In this document: in pieces, positions 45,199 through 54,060 of the stretch
Layout: each line of letters begins with the position of its first letter
How positions within the stretch are numbered: position 1 is the stretch's first letter
Assembly (NCBI GenBank): GCA_019639135.1
Contig: JAHBSL010000001.1
Coordinates: 310,001-374,000 of the forward strand
Reading direction: 5' to 3'
DNA from: Acidobacteriota bacterium
GTDB lineage: Bacteria; Acidobacteriota; Blastocatellia; Pyrinomonadales; Pyrinomonadaceae
Length of the DNA stretch: 64,000 bases
Translations under genes and position numbers: made by a program
Notes under the pieces: generated by a model
What the model saw: only the letters and a program-made list of their open reading frames with translations
Database searches by the model: none
What the model was told of the DNA's origin: nothing

Positions 45199-46455
45199 AT
45201 GACCACGTACCTGCAACGTTCGATATCAGCATTGCATTTCGCATTGCTGCTTGTTTCTTTCACTTCTGCACAGCAGCTTCTTAGCCATGAAGCTAACGGC
45301 ACGATGTCGGCCGCTGCTCTGAACGAGCGGATGGCGAAGGTTTACGGCAAGTATGCCGTACCGGAAACCGCGACGGCGGTCGAGCTTCATAAGATCACTT
45401 ACAGATCGCTTGACGCGAATGGAAAGCCTGCGGAACTTACAGGACTCGTGGCCTGGCCCGCGGGCGGTGCTCCGAAGGGCCTTGTCGTTTATTGTCACGG
45501 TACCACCGTTGACCGCGACCGTTCTCCTTCGCGATTCAAGGGCGAGGGCGAAGCGCCGGAGACCATCGAGGCTATCACAGGCTTTGCCACCGGCGGTTAT
45601 GCCGTCGTTCTTCCGGACTATATCGGCCTCGGCGACCACAAGGCCGCTCATCCCTACCCGCTCAGCATAGTGAACGCCCGATCCGGTGTGGACATCATTC
45701 CCGCCGCTCGTGAATTGGCTCGCCAAAAGAATTACAAAATCGGAAACAGCCTCTTCATCACCGGCTATTCCGAAGGCGGAGGCGTTGCAATGGCCCTTAC
45801 GCAGGCACTGCAGGCGTTTACCGGCCCGGATTATGCAGTAACTGCCTCGGCTCCGGCCGCGGGACCATACGATCTATCAGGAACAACGCGGAAGTTCATG
45901 CTCGAGGATACTGGCGAGCAAGTCGGGTTCATTCTTCGCATCTATCTAACGTCCTACGCGGTGAATTATCTTGTAAAAGAAAAGAAGCTCCGTTGGCGAG
46001 ATTTCTACAAGCCGACCCTCGCTAACGCTCTCGCCGTCAACTACAACCTCAACCCGACTGACGACGGCGTTATCCGCAATATCGGTGTTACCACGGCCCT
46101 GATGCGTTCGAAGAACCGCCTTGCAAGTGTGCTCCAGCCCGGATTTCTGCGAGCATTGCAGCGTAATGACAAGCGGAACGCTTTTGTCCGAATGCTGCAC
46201 GAAAACGATGTCTATGATTGGTCGCCGCGTGTCCCGATGATCCTCATCGCCATTGACGGAGATACCGTCGTTAGCCAACAAAATACTGAGGTTGCCTATA
46301 GTGCAATGCGGAGGCGGGGCGTTCCGGCTGAAAGGCTCCGCCGGATGATCATTAAGGATACCGAGCTGAATCACCTGAACGGCATTGCCCCCGCAATGTC
46401 AAAGGCACGAGCCTTTTTTGATGGCGGGTTTGCCGCAGTGCCTGCGGAACAGTAG
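45199..46455 (+). CDS. Exported alpha/beta hydrolase (lipase/peptidase-like)
   Basis: A 418-residue secreted hydrolase. A signal segment ends near ALLLVSFTSAQQ. The core has VVYCHGTT (oxyanion loop), the nucleophile elbow TGYSEGGGVAMAL (Ser near residue 194) and late acidic and His residues (IAIDGDTVV, ELNHLNG). The fold resembles secretory lipase or prolyl-oligopeptidase-like esterases. ATG 45199 is used because GGAGGG lies just upstream, inside the frame that begins at 45187. Substrate unknown. Confidence 0.8.
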   Translation: MTTYLQRSISALHFALLLVSFTSAQQLLSHEANGTMSAAALNERMAKVYGKYAVPETATAVELHKITYRSLDANGKPAELTGLVAWPAGGAPKGLVVYCHGTTVDRDRSPSRFKGEGEAPETIEAITGFATGGYAVVLPDYIGLGDHKAAHPYPLSIVNARSGVDIIPAARELARQKNYKIGNSLFITGYSEGGGVAMALTQALQAFTGPDYAVTASAPAAGPYDLSGTTRKFMLEDTGEQVGFILRIYLTSYAVNYLVKEKKLRWRDFYKPTLANALAVNYNLNPTDDGVIRNIGVTTALMRSKNRLASVLQPGFLRALQRNDKRNAFVRMLHENDVYDWSPRVPMILIAIDGDTVVSQQNTEVAYSAMRRRGVPAERLRRMIIKDTELNHLNGIAPAMSKARAFFDGGFAAVPAEQ

Positions 46456-46461
46456 CCGTTC

Positions 46462-46944
46462 TTACTTCCCGTCTTTTTTGTCAGCGGCGGCGGCCTTTTC
46501 AACCAGGTTGCCGCCGTTGTCCGTTACCCGAGGCCGCTTCCCGTTCGGAAATTTCGTATAGGTTGCTTTGTTGCCGGAACCGTTGAAGACGAATTCCATC
46601 GTCCCCTCTGCCGCGATCTCATTTCCATCTCCGTTGACCATTATCTGGCTGCAGGCTCCCCTGATGGTCACCTTCTTGTTCGAAACGTTGATCATCACAC
46701 GGTTATAGCGAATGCAGTTATACGGCTTTGTCACCTCTGGGCCGTTAACGCTGATCAGCGGGCCCTGTTGGCTTATATCCACGTTCACAATGTCGGCCGG
46801 GTCGATCGGTTCCTCAGGCGGAGTCGGCACAACGGTCGGCGTAGGCGTCGGCATATATTTCTCGACGCTCTTTTTCGCAATTCCGCTCTGAATGTCACAA
46901 CCCGTAACGAAGGCTAGTACGAAAATAATTGCGATCTTCTTCAT
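46462..46944 (-). CDS. DUF3060-domain lipoprotein
   Basis: A 160-residue lipoprotein: signal with lipobox VTGC (Cys near residue 16), a Pro/Thr-rich spacer (PTPTPTVVPTPPEEP) and a DUF3060 beta-solenoid-like domain (NNKKV-type strands VMINVSNKKVTIRGAC, IMVNGDGNEIAAEGTMEFVFNGSGNKATYT). Function unknown. The stop lies 6 bp from the hydrolase stop on the other strand. Confidence 0.75.
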   Translation of the reverse strand: MKKIAIIFVLAFVTGCDIQSGIAKKSVEKYMPTPTPTVVPTPPEEPIDPADIVNVDISQQGPLISVNGPEVTKPYNCIRYNRVMINVSNKKVTIRGACSQIMVNGDGNEIAAEGTMEFVFNGSGNKATYTKFPNGKRPRVTDNGGNLVEKAAAADKKDGK

Positions 46945-47225
46945 AATGATTTCCTTCTCTTAATTGTAATCGAAATTACGCCGACCGAAGAACGACATTT
47001 CCTTGAGGTCTTTGATTCTTCAACTTTACCGTACGCTGCTGACAAAAGTGCAGAACGAACCGATTCGAACGCACGCAACGAAGTGTAACTACTTAGTTAT
47101 CTCTAGTGCGTTTTAGAAAAATCTCCTAGGGCAACCCCGTTATTTTCGACAGCATCCGAAGAGCAACCCCCCAGTACAAAGTGCCCGCATTCAAGAAATT
47201 TCGATTTTTTCTCGGAGGTCTTTCT

Positions 47226-48035
47226 ATGAAGAACATCGTACTCGGATTTGCAACGGCTATTATTCTGGCGGTTTCGGTATTTGCTCAGCAAGGCTCAGTA
47301 TCATCGGCTGCGACGGCGACCACTGAAGGTTCCGTGAAGGCGGCTGAGAATACGCTCGGCCTCAATTCTGCAACGACCATTACGGGCAAGCTGCAGGGGT
47401 CGCTCAATGCCGACAAGGCTAAGGTAGGCGACGAAGTTGTCCTAAAGGTGACCGAGAAAGTAAAGAGCGACGGCCGCGTGGTCATCGAAAAGGGTTCGAA
47501 ACTCGTAGGCAAAGTTACCGAGGTAAAGCGGGACGCAAAAGGCTCTGCCGGCTCGACGATCGGCGTTGCGTTCGACACACTAATTCAGAATGGGCGTTCG
47601 ATCCCAGTTGCGGTCGATATCCTCGCCGTTAATAGCGTAACAAGTACAGTTTCGGCAGGTGATACTTTTGGTTCTTCTGTATCGGGATCGAGCCGTACTC
47701 AGGCGTCGGGCCGAGCCACTGGCGGCGGTTTGCTTGGGGGAGTCGGAAATACGGTCGGCGGTCTTGCTGGCGGAGCTACGTCAACTGTCGGAGGTGTCGT
47801 AGATACAACAGCAGGCGTCGCGGGGAATGCGGTAGGAGCGGCAACACAGACGGCCGCTGCGGCAACCGGTTCGCTTGGCACGAACATCAGCGGTCTTTCG
47901 ATCGGAAAGTCGGCTAATGCCTCGGCCGGCAACTCGACGACCCTTTCGAAGGAAAAGGGGAACGTCAAACTTGATTCCGGAACGCAGTTTACCGTCGCTG
48001 TCTCCGGTTCCACTGAGGTCAAAAAGAACGAATAG
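47226..48035 (+). CDS. Exported Gly/Ala/Thr-rich protein of unknown function
   Basis: A 269-residue secreted protein with signal peptide MKNIVLGFATAIILAVSVFAQ. An N-terminal beta-domain (about 35-135: ITGKLQGSLNADKAKVGDEVVLKVTEKV, GRVVIEKGSKLVGKVTEV, VAFDTLIQNGRSIPVAVDIL) resembles the beta-rich core seen in TrbI/VirB10-like proteins. It is followed by a low-complexity Gly/Ala/Thr stretch (about 150-225). ATG 47226 has CGGAGG 8 bp upstream; the longer frame from 47181 has no support. Role unknown. Confidence 0.7.
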   Translation: MKNIVLGFATAIILAVSVFAQQGSVSSAATATTEGSVKAAENTLGLNSATTITGKLQGSLNADKAKVGDEVVLKVTEKVKSDGRVVIEKGSKLVGKVTEVKRDAKGSAGSTIGVAFDTLIQNGRSIPVAVDILAVNSVTSTVSAGDTFGSSVSGSSRTQASGRATGGGLLGGVGNTVGGLAGGATSTVGGVVDTTAGVAGNAVGAATQTAAAATGSLGTNISGLSIGKSANASAGNSTTLSKEKGNVKLDSGTQFTVAVSGSTEVKKNE

Positions 48036-48056
48036 CTTTTGAACTTTGGTTCGGTC

Positions 48057-48111
48057 AAAAAAGCGAAAAAATGCGTCCGGTACGATAATAAGTGCCCGGT
48101 GCCGGACGCAT
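48057..48111 (-). terminator. Terminator between the convergent secreted-protein genes
   Basis: A 13-bp stem (ATGCGTCCGGTAC against 48099-48111) with a 15-nt loop. On the minus strand it is followed by TTTTTTCGCTTTTTT, so it ends the lipoprotein gene at 48118-48864. The plus-strand side has only a short T-run (ATCTTAACCTATTTT), so it could be weakly bidirectional. Confidence 0.82.
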
Positions 48112-48117
48112 CTTAAC

Positions 48118-48864
48118 CTATTTTCGCTTTGCGATCTCGGTACCGACCGATGTTGATCCCGGGCTTCCCCATCGTCCGTCGAGCGTTCCGTCCGGGCCGA
48201 TCCTGTAGCTGACGAACGCGCACTGCGAGCCGCCGATGCCGACCGCGACCGTGTTGCCATCGCGAACACCAAAGCCTTTCGAGACCGTTCCCGCATCCCA
48301 AGCGAAGGAGTAGCCGCTGGCTTGCTTGCTTACTGAAAGTTTTCCCTTGTACGACGAGCCGTTCGGGTTTGACCCCGTGATGTCATAGCTTCCCTCGAGG
48401 CCGGAACCTGAGGTCCGCTTGGCCGTCTCCGTTGCGGCTTCATTAACGCCCCAATAACCGACCTTGCCGTCCAGAGAGCCGTCGCCGGCGATCGAATAGA
48501 GCACGACACCGCAGCCCTTTCCGTTGTTCCCTTCCGTGAACGAAACGGCGACTTTGTCTCCCGAACGAACCCCGATGCCGTCATAGGTATTTGGCCCGCT
48601 GACCCAGGTAAACTGATAAACGCCTTCACGCTTTGCGATTCGCAGGTCGCCGGAATATTGCCCTCCACCGCCCTCATTCGTACCCGTAACGGAGTAGTCA
48701 CCCGCGATATCTTGCTCTGGAACGCGTGTTTCCGCAGTCGGGCTCGGAGCAGTTGGCGTATTCGTCTGCACCTCGGTCTTATCTGTCCCGCTGCAGGCAA
48801 CACCCAGAAAAATAAGGGCAAGGGCACATAGTCCCAGTGTTGTTATTGGATTGTTTTTCTTCAA
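48118..48864 (-). CDS. Lipoprotein with two tandem copies of a ~90-residue domain
   Basis: A 248-residue lipoprotein with lipobox GVAC (Cys near residue 24). After a Thr/Pro-rich spacer two similar beta-rich units follow: copy 1 from about residue 54 (GDYSVTGTN...YSGDLRIAKREGVYQFTW...GIGVRSGDKVAVSF...CGVVLYSIAGDGSLDGKVG) and copy 2 from about residue 155 (GSYDITGSN...YKGKLSVSKQASGYSFAW...GFGVRDGNTVAVGI...CAFVSYRIGPDGTLDGRWG). The two aligned copies share nearly every block and each has one conserved cysteine. No family name is recognised. Confidence 0.75.
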   Translation of the reverse strand: MKKNNPITTLGLCALALIFLGVACSGTDKTEVQTNTPTAPSPTAETRVPEQDIAGDYSVTGTNEGGGGQYSGDLRIAKREGVYQFTWVSGPNTYDGIGVRSGDKVAVSFTEGNNGKGCGVVLYSIAGDGSLDGKVGYWGVNEAATETAKRTSGSGLEGSYDITGSNPNGSSYKGKLSVSKQASGYSFAWDAGTVSKGFGVRDGNTVAVGIGGSQCAFVSYRIGPDGTLDGRWGSPGSTSVGTEIAKRK

Positions 48865-48888
48865 GTAAGGATTTCCCCCGGATTGAAT

Positions 48889-48916
48889 TTGTTGGCTTTG
48901 TTAACGCCGATATAAT
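48889..48916 (+). promoter_or_regulatory. Promoter of the phosphodiesterase gene
   Basis: -35 TTGTTG (48889-48894), 16-bp spacer and perfect -10 TATAAT (48911-48916). A leader of about 40 nt would precede the ATG at 48964. Confidence 0.62.
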
Positions 48917-48963
48917 AGAGGAGAACTATTATCAACTCAACCCTCACGGGAAACACAAAAAAT

Positions 48964-50223
48964 ATGTTCGCTCTTCGACGTCTGTGCTGGCCAGCCACGC
49001 TCCTGATCATTCTTGGGGTATCTCTAGCCGCTTTTGCCCAACAACGGATCGACGACCTCCGGCCAACGGTTATCCTTGTCTCGATAGATGGCTTTCGGGC
49101 CGACTATTTTGAGCTTCACAAGCCGCCGACGCTTAACGCCCTCGCGAATAAAGGTGTCCGTGCCCGATGGATGAAGCCGGTCTATCCGACCAAAACCTTT
49201 CCCGCCCATTATTCGATCGTTACAGGCCTCTATCCGGACAACCACGGACTCATTGAAAACAATATGTTCGACACCGAACGCGGACTATCCTTTGGCCTCG
49301 CGAATCGTCAGGCAGTACAGGATCCGCGGTGGTGGGGCGGCGAGCCGATTTGGAACACTGCCCAGAAACAAGGTCAGATCGCTGCCGCGTACTTTTGGCC
49401 GGGGACCGAAACAGCGATCGGCGGCATGCAGCCGAAGTTCTGGAAGGACTACGACGGCAAAGTTCCCAACGACACCCGCGTTGACACCGTGCTCGGATGG
49501 CTCGATCTTCCCGTTGCCCAGCGGCCGACGATGATCACGATGTATTTTTCGGACGTTGACGATGCGGGCCACAACCACGGCCCCGAATCGCCCGAGAACC
49601 GTGAAGCCGTTCTTCGAGTTGACGCGAACATAAAACGGCTTGTCGATGGGCTTGCTGCTCGCGGGATCCTTGAGCAGGTAAATCTCATCTTTACGTCGGA
49701 TCACGGAATGGCACCCTACAAAATGCGTAATGCCGTTGTCCTTGATGAGATGTTCGATACCGGCGACGCCGAACGTGTGTTTTGGGTTGGCGAGTTCACA
49801 CAGATCTTTCCAAAACCGGGCAAAGAGGACGCGATCTACGACGCCATAAAAGCAAAACTTCCGAAAACTGCGAATATCTATCGGCGAAGTGAATTTCCAA
49901 AGCGGTTCAAGTTTGGCAAGAATAAGCGCATCGCACCGCTGGTCGTCATTCCCAAAGCGGGAACCGTCATCACGACCCGAGAGCGAATGAACCGTGCCGA
50001 GAAGGATGGCCGGCTCGACGCCGTTCGCGGAGCGCACGGCTACGACAACGATATTATCGAGATGCGGTCGATGTTCGTCGGCCACGGCGGGCAATTCAAG
50101 CGGGGATATGTCGCGAAACCATTCGAAGCGGTCGATGTTTACGAGCTTATCTGCAAGATCCTCGGAATCGAGCCCGCAAAAAACGACGGCAATCTAAAAC
50201 GTATCAAATCAGTTTTGCGATAG
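48964..50223 (+). CDS. Nucleotide pyrophosphatase/phosphodiesterase (NPP, alkaline phosphatase superfamily)
   Basis: A 419-residue exported enzyme with a signal peptide (LLIILGVSLAAFAQ). Catalytic features of NPPs are visible: VSIDGFRADYF (metal Asp), VYPTKTFPAHYSIVTGLYP (nucleophile Thr), YFSDVDDAGHNHGP and TSDHGMA (metal Asp/His). It hydrolyses nucleotide or phosphodiester bonds in the periplasm. Full length for bacterial NPPs (about 400-430). Confidence 0.88.
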   Translation: MFALRRLCWPATLLIILGVSLAAFAQQRIDDLRPTVILVSIDGFRADYFELHKPPTLNALANKGVRARWMKPVYPTKTFPAHYSIVTGLYPDNHGLIENNMFDTERGLSFGLANRQAVQDPRWWGGEPIWNTAQKQGQIAAAYFWPGTETAIGGMQPKFWKDYDGKVPNDTRVDTVLGWLDLPVAQRPTMITMYFSDVDDAGHNHGPESPENREAVLRVDANIKRLVDGLAARGILEQVNLIFTSDHGMAPYKMRNAVVLDEMFDTGDAERVFWVGEFTQIFPKPGKEDAIYDAIKAKLPKTANIYRRSEFPKRFKFGKNKRIAPLVVIPKAGTVITTRERMNRAEKDGRLDAVRGAHGYDNDIIEMRSMFVGHGGQFKRGYVAKPFEAVDVYELICKILGIEPAKNDGNLKRIKSVLR

Positions 50224-50228
50224 ATCTT

Positions 50229-50345
50229 GCCACAGAGTGCACTGAGATTTTTGAGATAGTTGTTGGATTTCCGACGAGCGTTAAAAAGAACCAAAACGAT
50301 TCAGACACAAACGATTTCCTCAAAATTCTTTGTGCCCTCTGTGGC
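50229..50345. repeat. Long inverted repeat between NPP and metallophosphoesterase genes
   Basis: Two 27-bp arms, 50229-50255 and 50319-50345, are inverted copies at 23 of 27 positions, each beginning with GCCACAGAG and reaching GAG at the inner end; the spacer is 63 bp. The right arm overlaps the stop codon of the metallophosphoesterase gene. It may be a dispersed repeat family or a structured termination region. No T-run follows, so it is not a standard terminator. Confidence 0.7.
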
Positions 50346-51235
50346 TATTTACTTCTGAGTGTCAGCACAGCGATCTCAGGCGGGACGAGAAAGCGAAAGG
50401 GCAGCAAGCTTGTGCCGATGCCGGTCGTTACAAAAAGATCCTTTCCATCCTCCCGAACGTGGCCGGCGGCGTATTTCTGGCCGAAGGCGGAAGGCACGAT
50501 CGGCGTTCCTAGAACCGGAAACCGGACCTGACCGCCGTGGGTGTGGCCGGCGATCATCAGCTTGAAATCGTCGCCAAAGGTCTTGAACGCGTTGACGACC
50601 GGAAAGACGTCCGGGCTGTGCTGCAGAACGATTATGTCACCCGTCCGTTCATATGACGCAACGGCCCGCCGCATGTCGTTGTCAAAGGTCGCCCAAGTTC
50701 CCATATGCAGATGGTCGCGCATCCCAAACAGCCGAAGTTTCCGACCGCCGCGTTCGATAAACGCGACCTCATTTTCCAACACGCGAATTCCCGCCCGCCG
50801 AAGTGCCTCGGCGACCGAAGCATTGTCATACCAGCCGTCATGATTGCCGAGCACGGCAAAAACGCCGTATTTTGCCCTAATTCCCGTGAGGCCTTCGGTC
50901 AGTCTTTCGACCGGCATTTTGAGCGGCCTTTCCCGGATCGGTTTGCCGTCATTTAATTGAGAAACGTAGTCGCCGAGCATCACGACAACATCGGCATCTT
51001 GGGCATTTATCTCATCAACCACTTCCCTCATCCGTGCGGCGTCGACGCCGTGCGAGCCTGCGTGGATATCGGCAACGGCAACGATCCGGAGCCCGTCAAA
51101 CACCGGATCAAGGCCCTTTATCTCAAGCTTAGTTTCATTGACGACGAGCCGGTGCGGCTCAATAAAATAGCCGTACGCCAATGCCATTAGGCTGAGTGCG
51201 ATGCCGGATAGAATGTATGGGATGAATCGCCGCAT
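50345..51235 (-). CDS. Membrane-anchored metallophosphoesterase
   Basis: A 296-residue calcineurin-like phosphoesterase with one N-terminal membrane helix (IPYILSGIALSLMALAYGYFI). Metal-binding motifs run in order: ADIHAG, MLGDYVS, GNHDGWYDN, and GHTHGGQV, with a distal QHSPDVFP. The order fits YaeI/YkuE-like enzymes. It is a close relative of the gene immediately upstream (3-bp gap), apparently a tandem duplication. Confidence 0.87.
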   Translation of the reverse strand: MRRFIPYILSGIALSLMALAYGYFIEPHRLVVNETKLEIKGLDPVFDGLRIVAVADIHAGSHGVDAARMREVVDEINAQDADVVVMLGDYVSQLNDGKPIRERPLKMPVERLTEGLTGIRAKYGVFAVLGNHDGWYDNASVAEALRRAGIRVLENEVAFIERGGRKLRLFGMRDHLHMGTWATFDNDMRRAVASYERTGDIIVLQHSPDVFPVVNAFKTFGDDFKLMIAGHTHGGQVRFPVLGTPIVPSAFGQKYAAGHVREDGKDLFVTTGIGTSLLPFRFLVPPEIAVLTLRSK

Positions 51236-51238
51236 TGG

Positions 51239-52150
51239 CTAAGGGATCTCGGGCATTGTCGCCGTGTTTGATGAAAGCGTAACGACATTTATCTCCGGCG
51301 GAACGCGGAAACGTATCGGTATCACGCTCGTCCCAACGCCGCTTGAGACATAAACATACTTGCCGTCAACGACCGCAAGTCCGTCCATAAAACGCGGGTC
51401 GTTAAAAACGGCCTTAGGGCCGAAGATCGGCCAATTGAGCTGGCCGCCGTGCGTGTGCCCGGCAAACAAGATCGAAAAGCCCTCGGGCGCCGAGAGAAGC
51501 GAGTCGGGATTGTGCGTTATCGCGATGATATTCTGTTTCTCGGCAAGGGCGTTGAACGCCTCGGTCGGAACCTCGCGGTTCTTCCACAAATCCTCGATGC
51601 CCCAGATCCGGAGCGTTGTGCCGTTTGCTTCGACCTCGTGGATCTCGTTGTTCAGGACGTTGATCCCGGAAATTTCCTCGAGCATTCGATGAATCTTCTG
51701 CTCGTTGTGATACCAATCGTGATTGCCGATGACGGCATAAACGCCGTACTTAGCCCTGAGGCCCTTAAGGCTTTCAGCGACCGCCTCAAAAGGCACTTTA
51801 AGCTCTGTACGATCTGTACCGTCCGGAGCGATCCGCATCCGCTCGCGGTCAAAACGCGACTCGCTGACGTAATCGCCGAGAAGGACGATGACGTCCGGGT
51901 TCTGCGCATTCGCCTGCTCGACGACAAAGCGGATCCGCTCCGGCGGAGCAAAGTTCGATCCGGTATGGATATCGGCGATCGTCACGACCCTGAGGCCGTT
52001 CAGCCGGCCGTCCCAATGCGGCACTGCGATAGCGTCATTAACGACGACGAATTGCCGCGGCTCAATGAAGTACGAATACGAAAGAAAAAGCCCGAGCAAA
52101 ACCGCAAGGACACCGATGAGAAGACCGATCCGCTTTAGCCACTTTTTCAT
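51239..52150 (-). CDS. Membrane-anchored metallophosphoesterase, tandem paralogue
   Basis: A 303-residue calcineurin-like phosphoesterase with one N-terminal membrane helix (GLLIGVLAVLLGLFLSYSYFI). Metal motifs: ADIHTGS, LLGDYVS, GNHDWYHN, THNPD and GHTHGGQLNWP. Its sequence follows the downstream gene almost block for block (for example FIEPR/FIEPH, then SGVGTSVIPIRFRVPPEI against TGIGTSLLPFRFLVPPEI). It lies 6 bp after the UbiD-like gene stop in the same operon. Confidence 0.87.
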   Translation of the reverse strand: MKKWLKRIGLLIGVLAVLLGLFLSYSYFIEPRQFVVVNDAIAVPHWDGRLNGLRVVTIADIHTGSNFAPPERIRFVVEQANAQNPDVIVLLGDYVSESRFDRERMRIAPDGTDRTELKVPFEAVAESLKGLRAKYGVYAVIGNHDWYHNEQKIHRMLEEISGINVLNNEIHEVEANGTTLRIWGIEDLWKNREVPTEAFNALAEKQNIIAITHNPDSLLSAPEGFSILFAGHTHGGQLNWPIFGPKAVFNDPRFMDGLAVVDGKYVYVSSGVGTSVIPIRFRVPPEINVVTLSSNTATMPEIP

Positions 52151-52156
52151 TTAGAC

Positions 52157-53923
52157 CTATTTCGAGAGCTTTCCGGGAAAGTATTCACCCCAACGCTCGT
52201 CAACGCGCTTCTTGATATCTTCGCGAACCTCAACGACCTTCGGATACCATGGCTTCATCCGGGCGTCGATTACGATCGGAGCTTCATAGCCGATGTGGTT
52301 GTTCTTGACGGTCGTTGTACGCGCATAAATGTCCGTCGCCGGATTGAACCGTGTCCATGTCGCCCAAAGAAATTTCTCCGGCGAGATGGCGTAATTTATG
52401 TCGTCGTGGATCACGATCACTTGCCAATCTCTGAAGGCCTCGACCGCAGGCAACCGTTCGCCGAGATCCTTGTCGTTCTCATACGCCGTGCCTTTGACAA
52501 CAAGACAGCCGCCGCAGAAAGTTGCAGTCGCCGTAACGCCGAGCGGGAGCTCGCCCTTGAACTCGCGTGCAAGTTCCCGCTTCGCTTCGCCGGTGCCCAT
52601 CAAGATCGCCTTGCTGCCGTGGTTGATCTTACCGCTTGCATAATCGAGCGTATCGAACGCGGTCTGCGAGAAGATGAACAGATCCCGATGCCACTCCACC
52701 CGAGCCAAAATGTGTTCGAATAGCGAACGAAAATCCCGTAAGTCTTGCGGCTTATCGGTCAGCAGCAGGAACTTCGTCAGGGCAAGCTGCCCTTCGCCCA
52801 GAATGCGAAAACCGGCGGAAAGTGCTTCCCTGCCGTATCTTTCCCGGACGACCGCAGCGGCCAGCGAATGGAAGCCCGTCTCGCCGTAGCTCCAAAGGTC
52901 GCGGACCGCCGGCATCACAAGCGGAAAGAGCGGCGATAGCAGCTCCTGCAAGTAATCGCCGATGAAGAAATCCTCCTGCCGCGGCTTGCCCACGACGGTC
53001 GCCGGATAGATCGCATCCTTCCGGTGAAAGACCGCGTCCGCGTGGAAGACCGGATAATCATGCGTCAGCGAGTAATAGCCGTAGTGGTCGCCGAAGGGGC
53101 CTTCCGGCCGGCGCTCGTGCGGCGGAACGTGGCCGCAAATTGCGAATTCTGATTCGGCTATCAGCCGATGATGTCCCGCAACCGGATTATCGGCCATGCC
53201 GATCTTGGCATCAGCCAGCAGCGACGCCAGCATCAGCTCCGGCACATCCTCGGGCAGCGGAGCGATCGCCGCAAGTATCATCGCCGGCGGGCCGCCGATA
53301 AAGATGGTCGCCTTAAGCGGTTCGTTTCGCTGTTCCGCTTCGTAGTAATGAAACCCGCCGCCTTTGCCTATCTGCCAATGGATGCCGGTCGTCCGCTTAT
53401 CGTATCGCTGGATGCGATACATTCCGAGGTTCGGCTTTCCCGATGTCGGGCTTTCGGTATAAACGAGCGGGAGCGTCACGAAATGCCCGCCGTCCTCGTG
53501 CCAGAGCTGCAAAAGCGGCATCGCCTCAAGGTCAACCTCCGCCTGCCGCACCTCGAGGACCGGTGCTCGCCGCGACTTCTTGGTACCGAGTTTCAGGGCC
53601 GTCAGCCCCATATCGCGATAACCCCAGAGCTTGCCGATCTTTGGCGGCACAAGAATATCGACCATCTCGACCGCCCGCCGGACGAACTCCTGCGGCCGCT
53701 TCCCGAAGGCAAGCTCGATGCGTTTTATCGTCCCAAAAAGATTCGACACGACCGGAAACGACGACCCTTTGACGCGGGTGAACATCAAAGCCTTGCCCTG
53801 AGCCTCTATCACCCGCCGATGGATCTCGGCTATCTCGAGATAAGGATCGACCTCGGCCGAGACCTCAACGATCTCGCCCTCTTTCCGTAAAACATCAATG
53901 AATGAACGAAGATTCTGATGCAT
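52157..53923 (-). CDS. UbiD-family prFMN-dependent decarboxylase
   Basis: A 588-residue decarboxylase. N-terminal FIDVLRKEGEIVEVSAEVDPYLEIAEIHRRV is the UbiD opening, and ERRPEGPFGDHYGYYS (near residue 266) carries the catalytic Arg/Glu cluster that works with prenylated FMN. The late HDDINYAISPEKFLWATW stretch is also typical. Substrate may be a menaquinone/ubiquinone precursor or an aromatic acid; the partner UbiX prenyltransferase is not in this window. First gene of the operon with two metallophosphoesterases. Confidence 0.9.
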   Translation of the reverse strand: MHQNLRSFIDVLRKEGEIVEVSAEVDPYLEIAEIHRRVIEAQGKALMFTRVKGSSFPVVSNLFGTIKRIELAFGKRPQEFVRRAVEMVDILVPPKIGKLWGYRDMGLTALKLGTKKSRRAPVLEVRQAEVDLEAMPLLQLWHEDGGHFVTLPLVYTESPTSGKPNLGMYRIQRYDKRTTGIHWQIGKGGGFHYYEAEQRNEPLKATIFIGGPPAMILAAIAPLPEDVPELMLASLLADAKIGMADNPVAGHHRLIAESEFAICGHVPPHERRPEGPFGDHYGYYSLTHDYPVFHADAVFHRKDAIYPATVVGKPRQEDFFIGDYLQELLSPLFPLVMPAVRDLWSYGETGFHSLAAAVVRERYGREALSAGFRILGEGQLALTKFLLLTDKPQDLRDFRSLFEHILARVEWHRDLFIFSQTAFDTLDYASGKINHGSKAILMGTGEAKRELAREFKGELPLGVTATATFCGGCLVVKGTAYENDKDLGERLPAVEAFRDWQVIVIHDDINYAISPEKFLWATWTRFNPATDIYARTTTVKNNHIGYEAPIVIDARMKPWYPKVVEVREDIKKRVDERWGEYFPGKLSK

Positions 53924-54060
53924 AAAAGGGGAAGGTACGCCAAACCTCGCCCGCGTACCGTTTCACGCTAGAGAATACTTCTTCGCGAGTCGCGCAGCCC
54001 GTACAGAACTGATCAGAAGGGCTTCACACCGAAATTACACCCGCGGCCCTAGCACGCCTG

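Noticed and set aside
49285..50094. 269-codon frame antisense to the NPP gene
   Set aside because: The NPP catalytic motifs are all on the plus strand.
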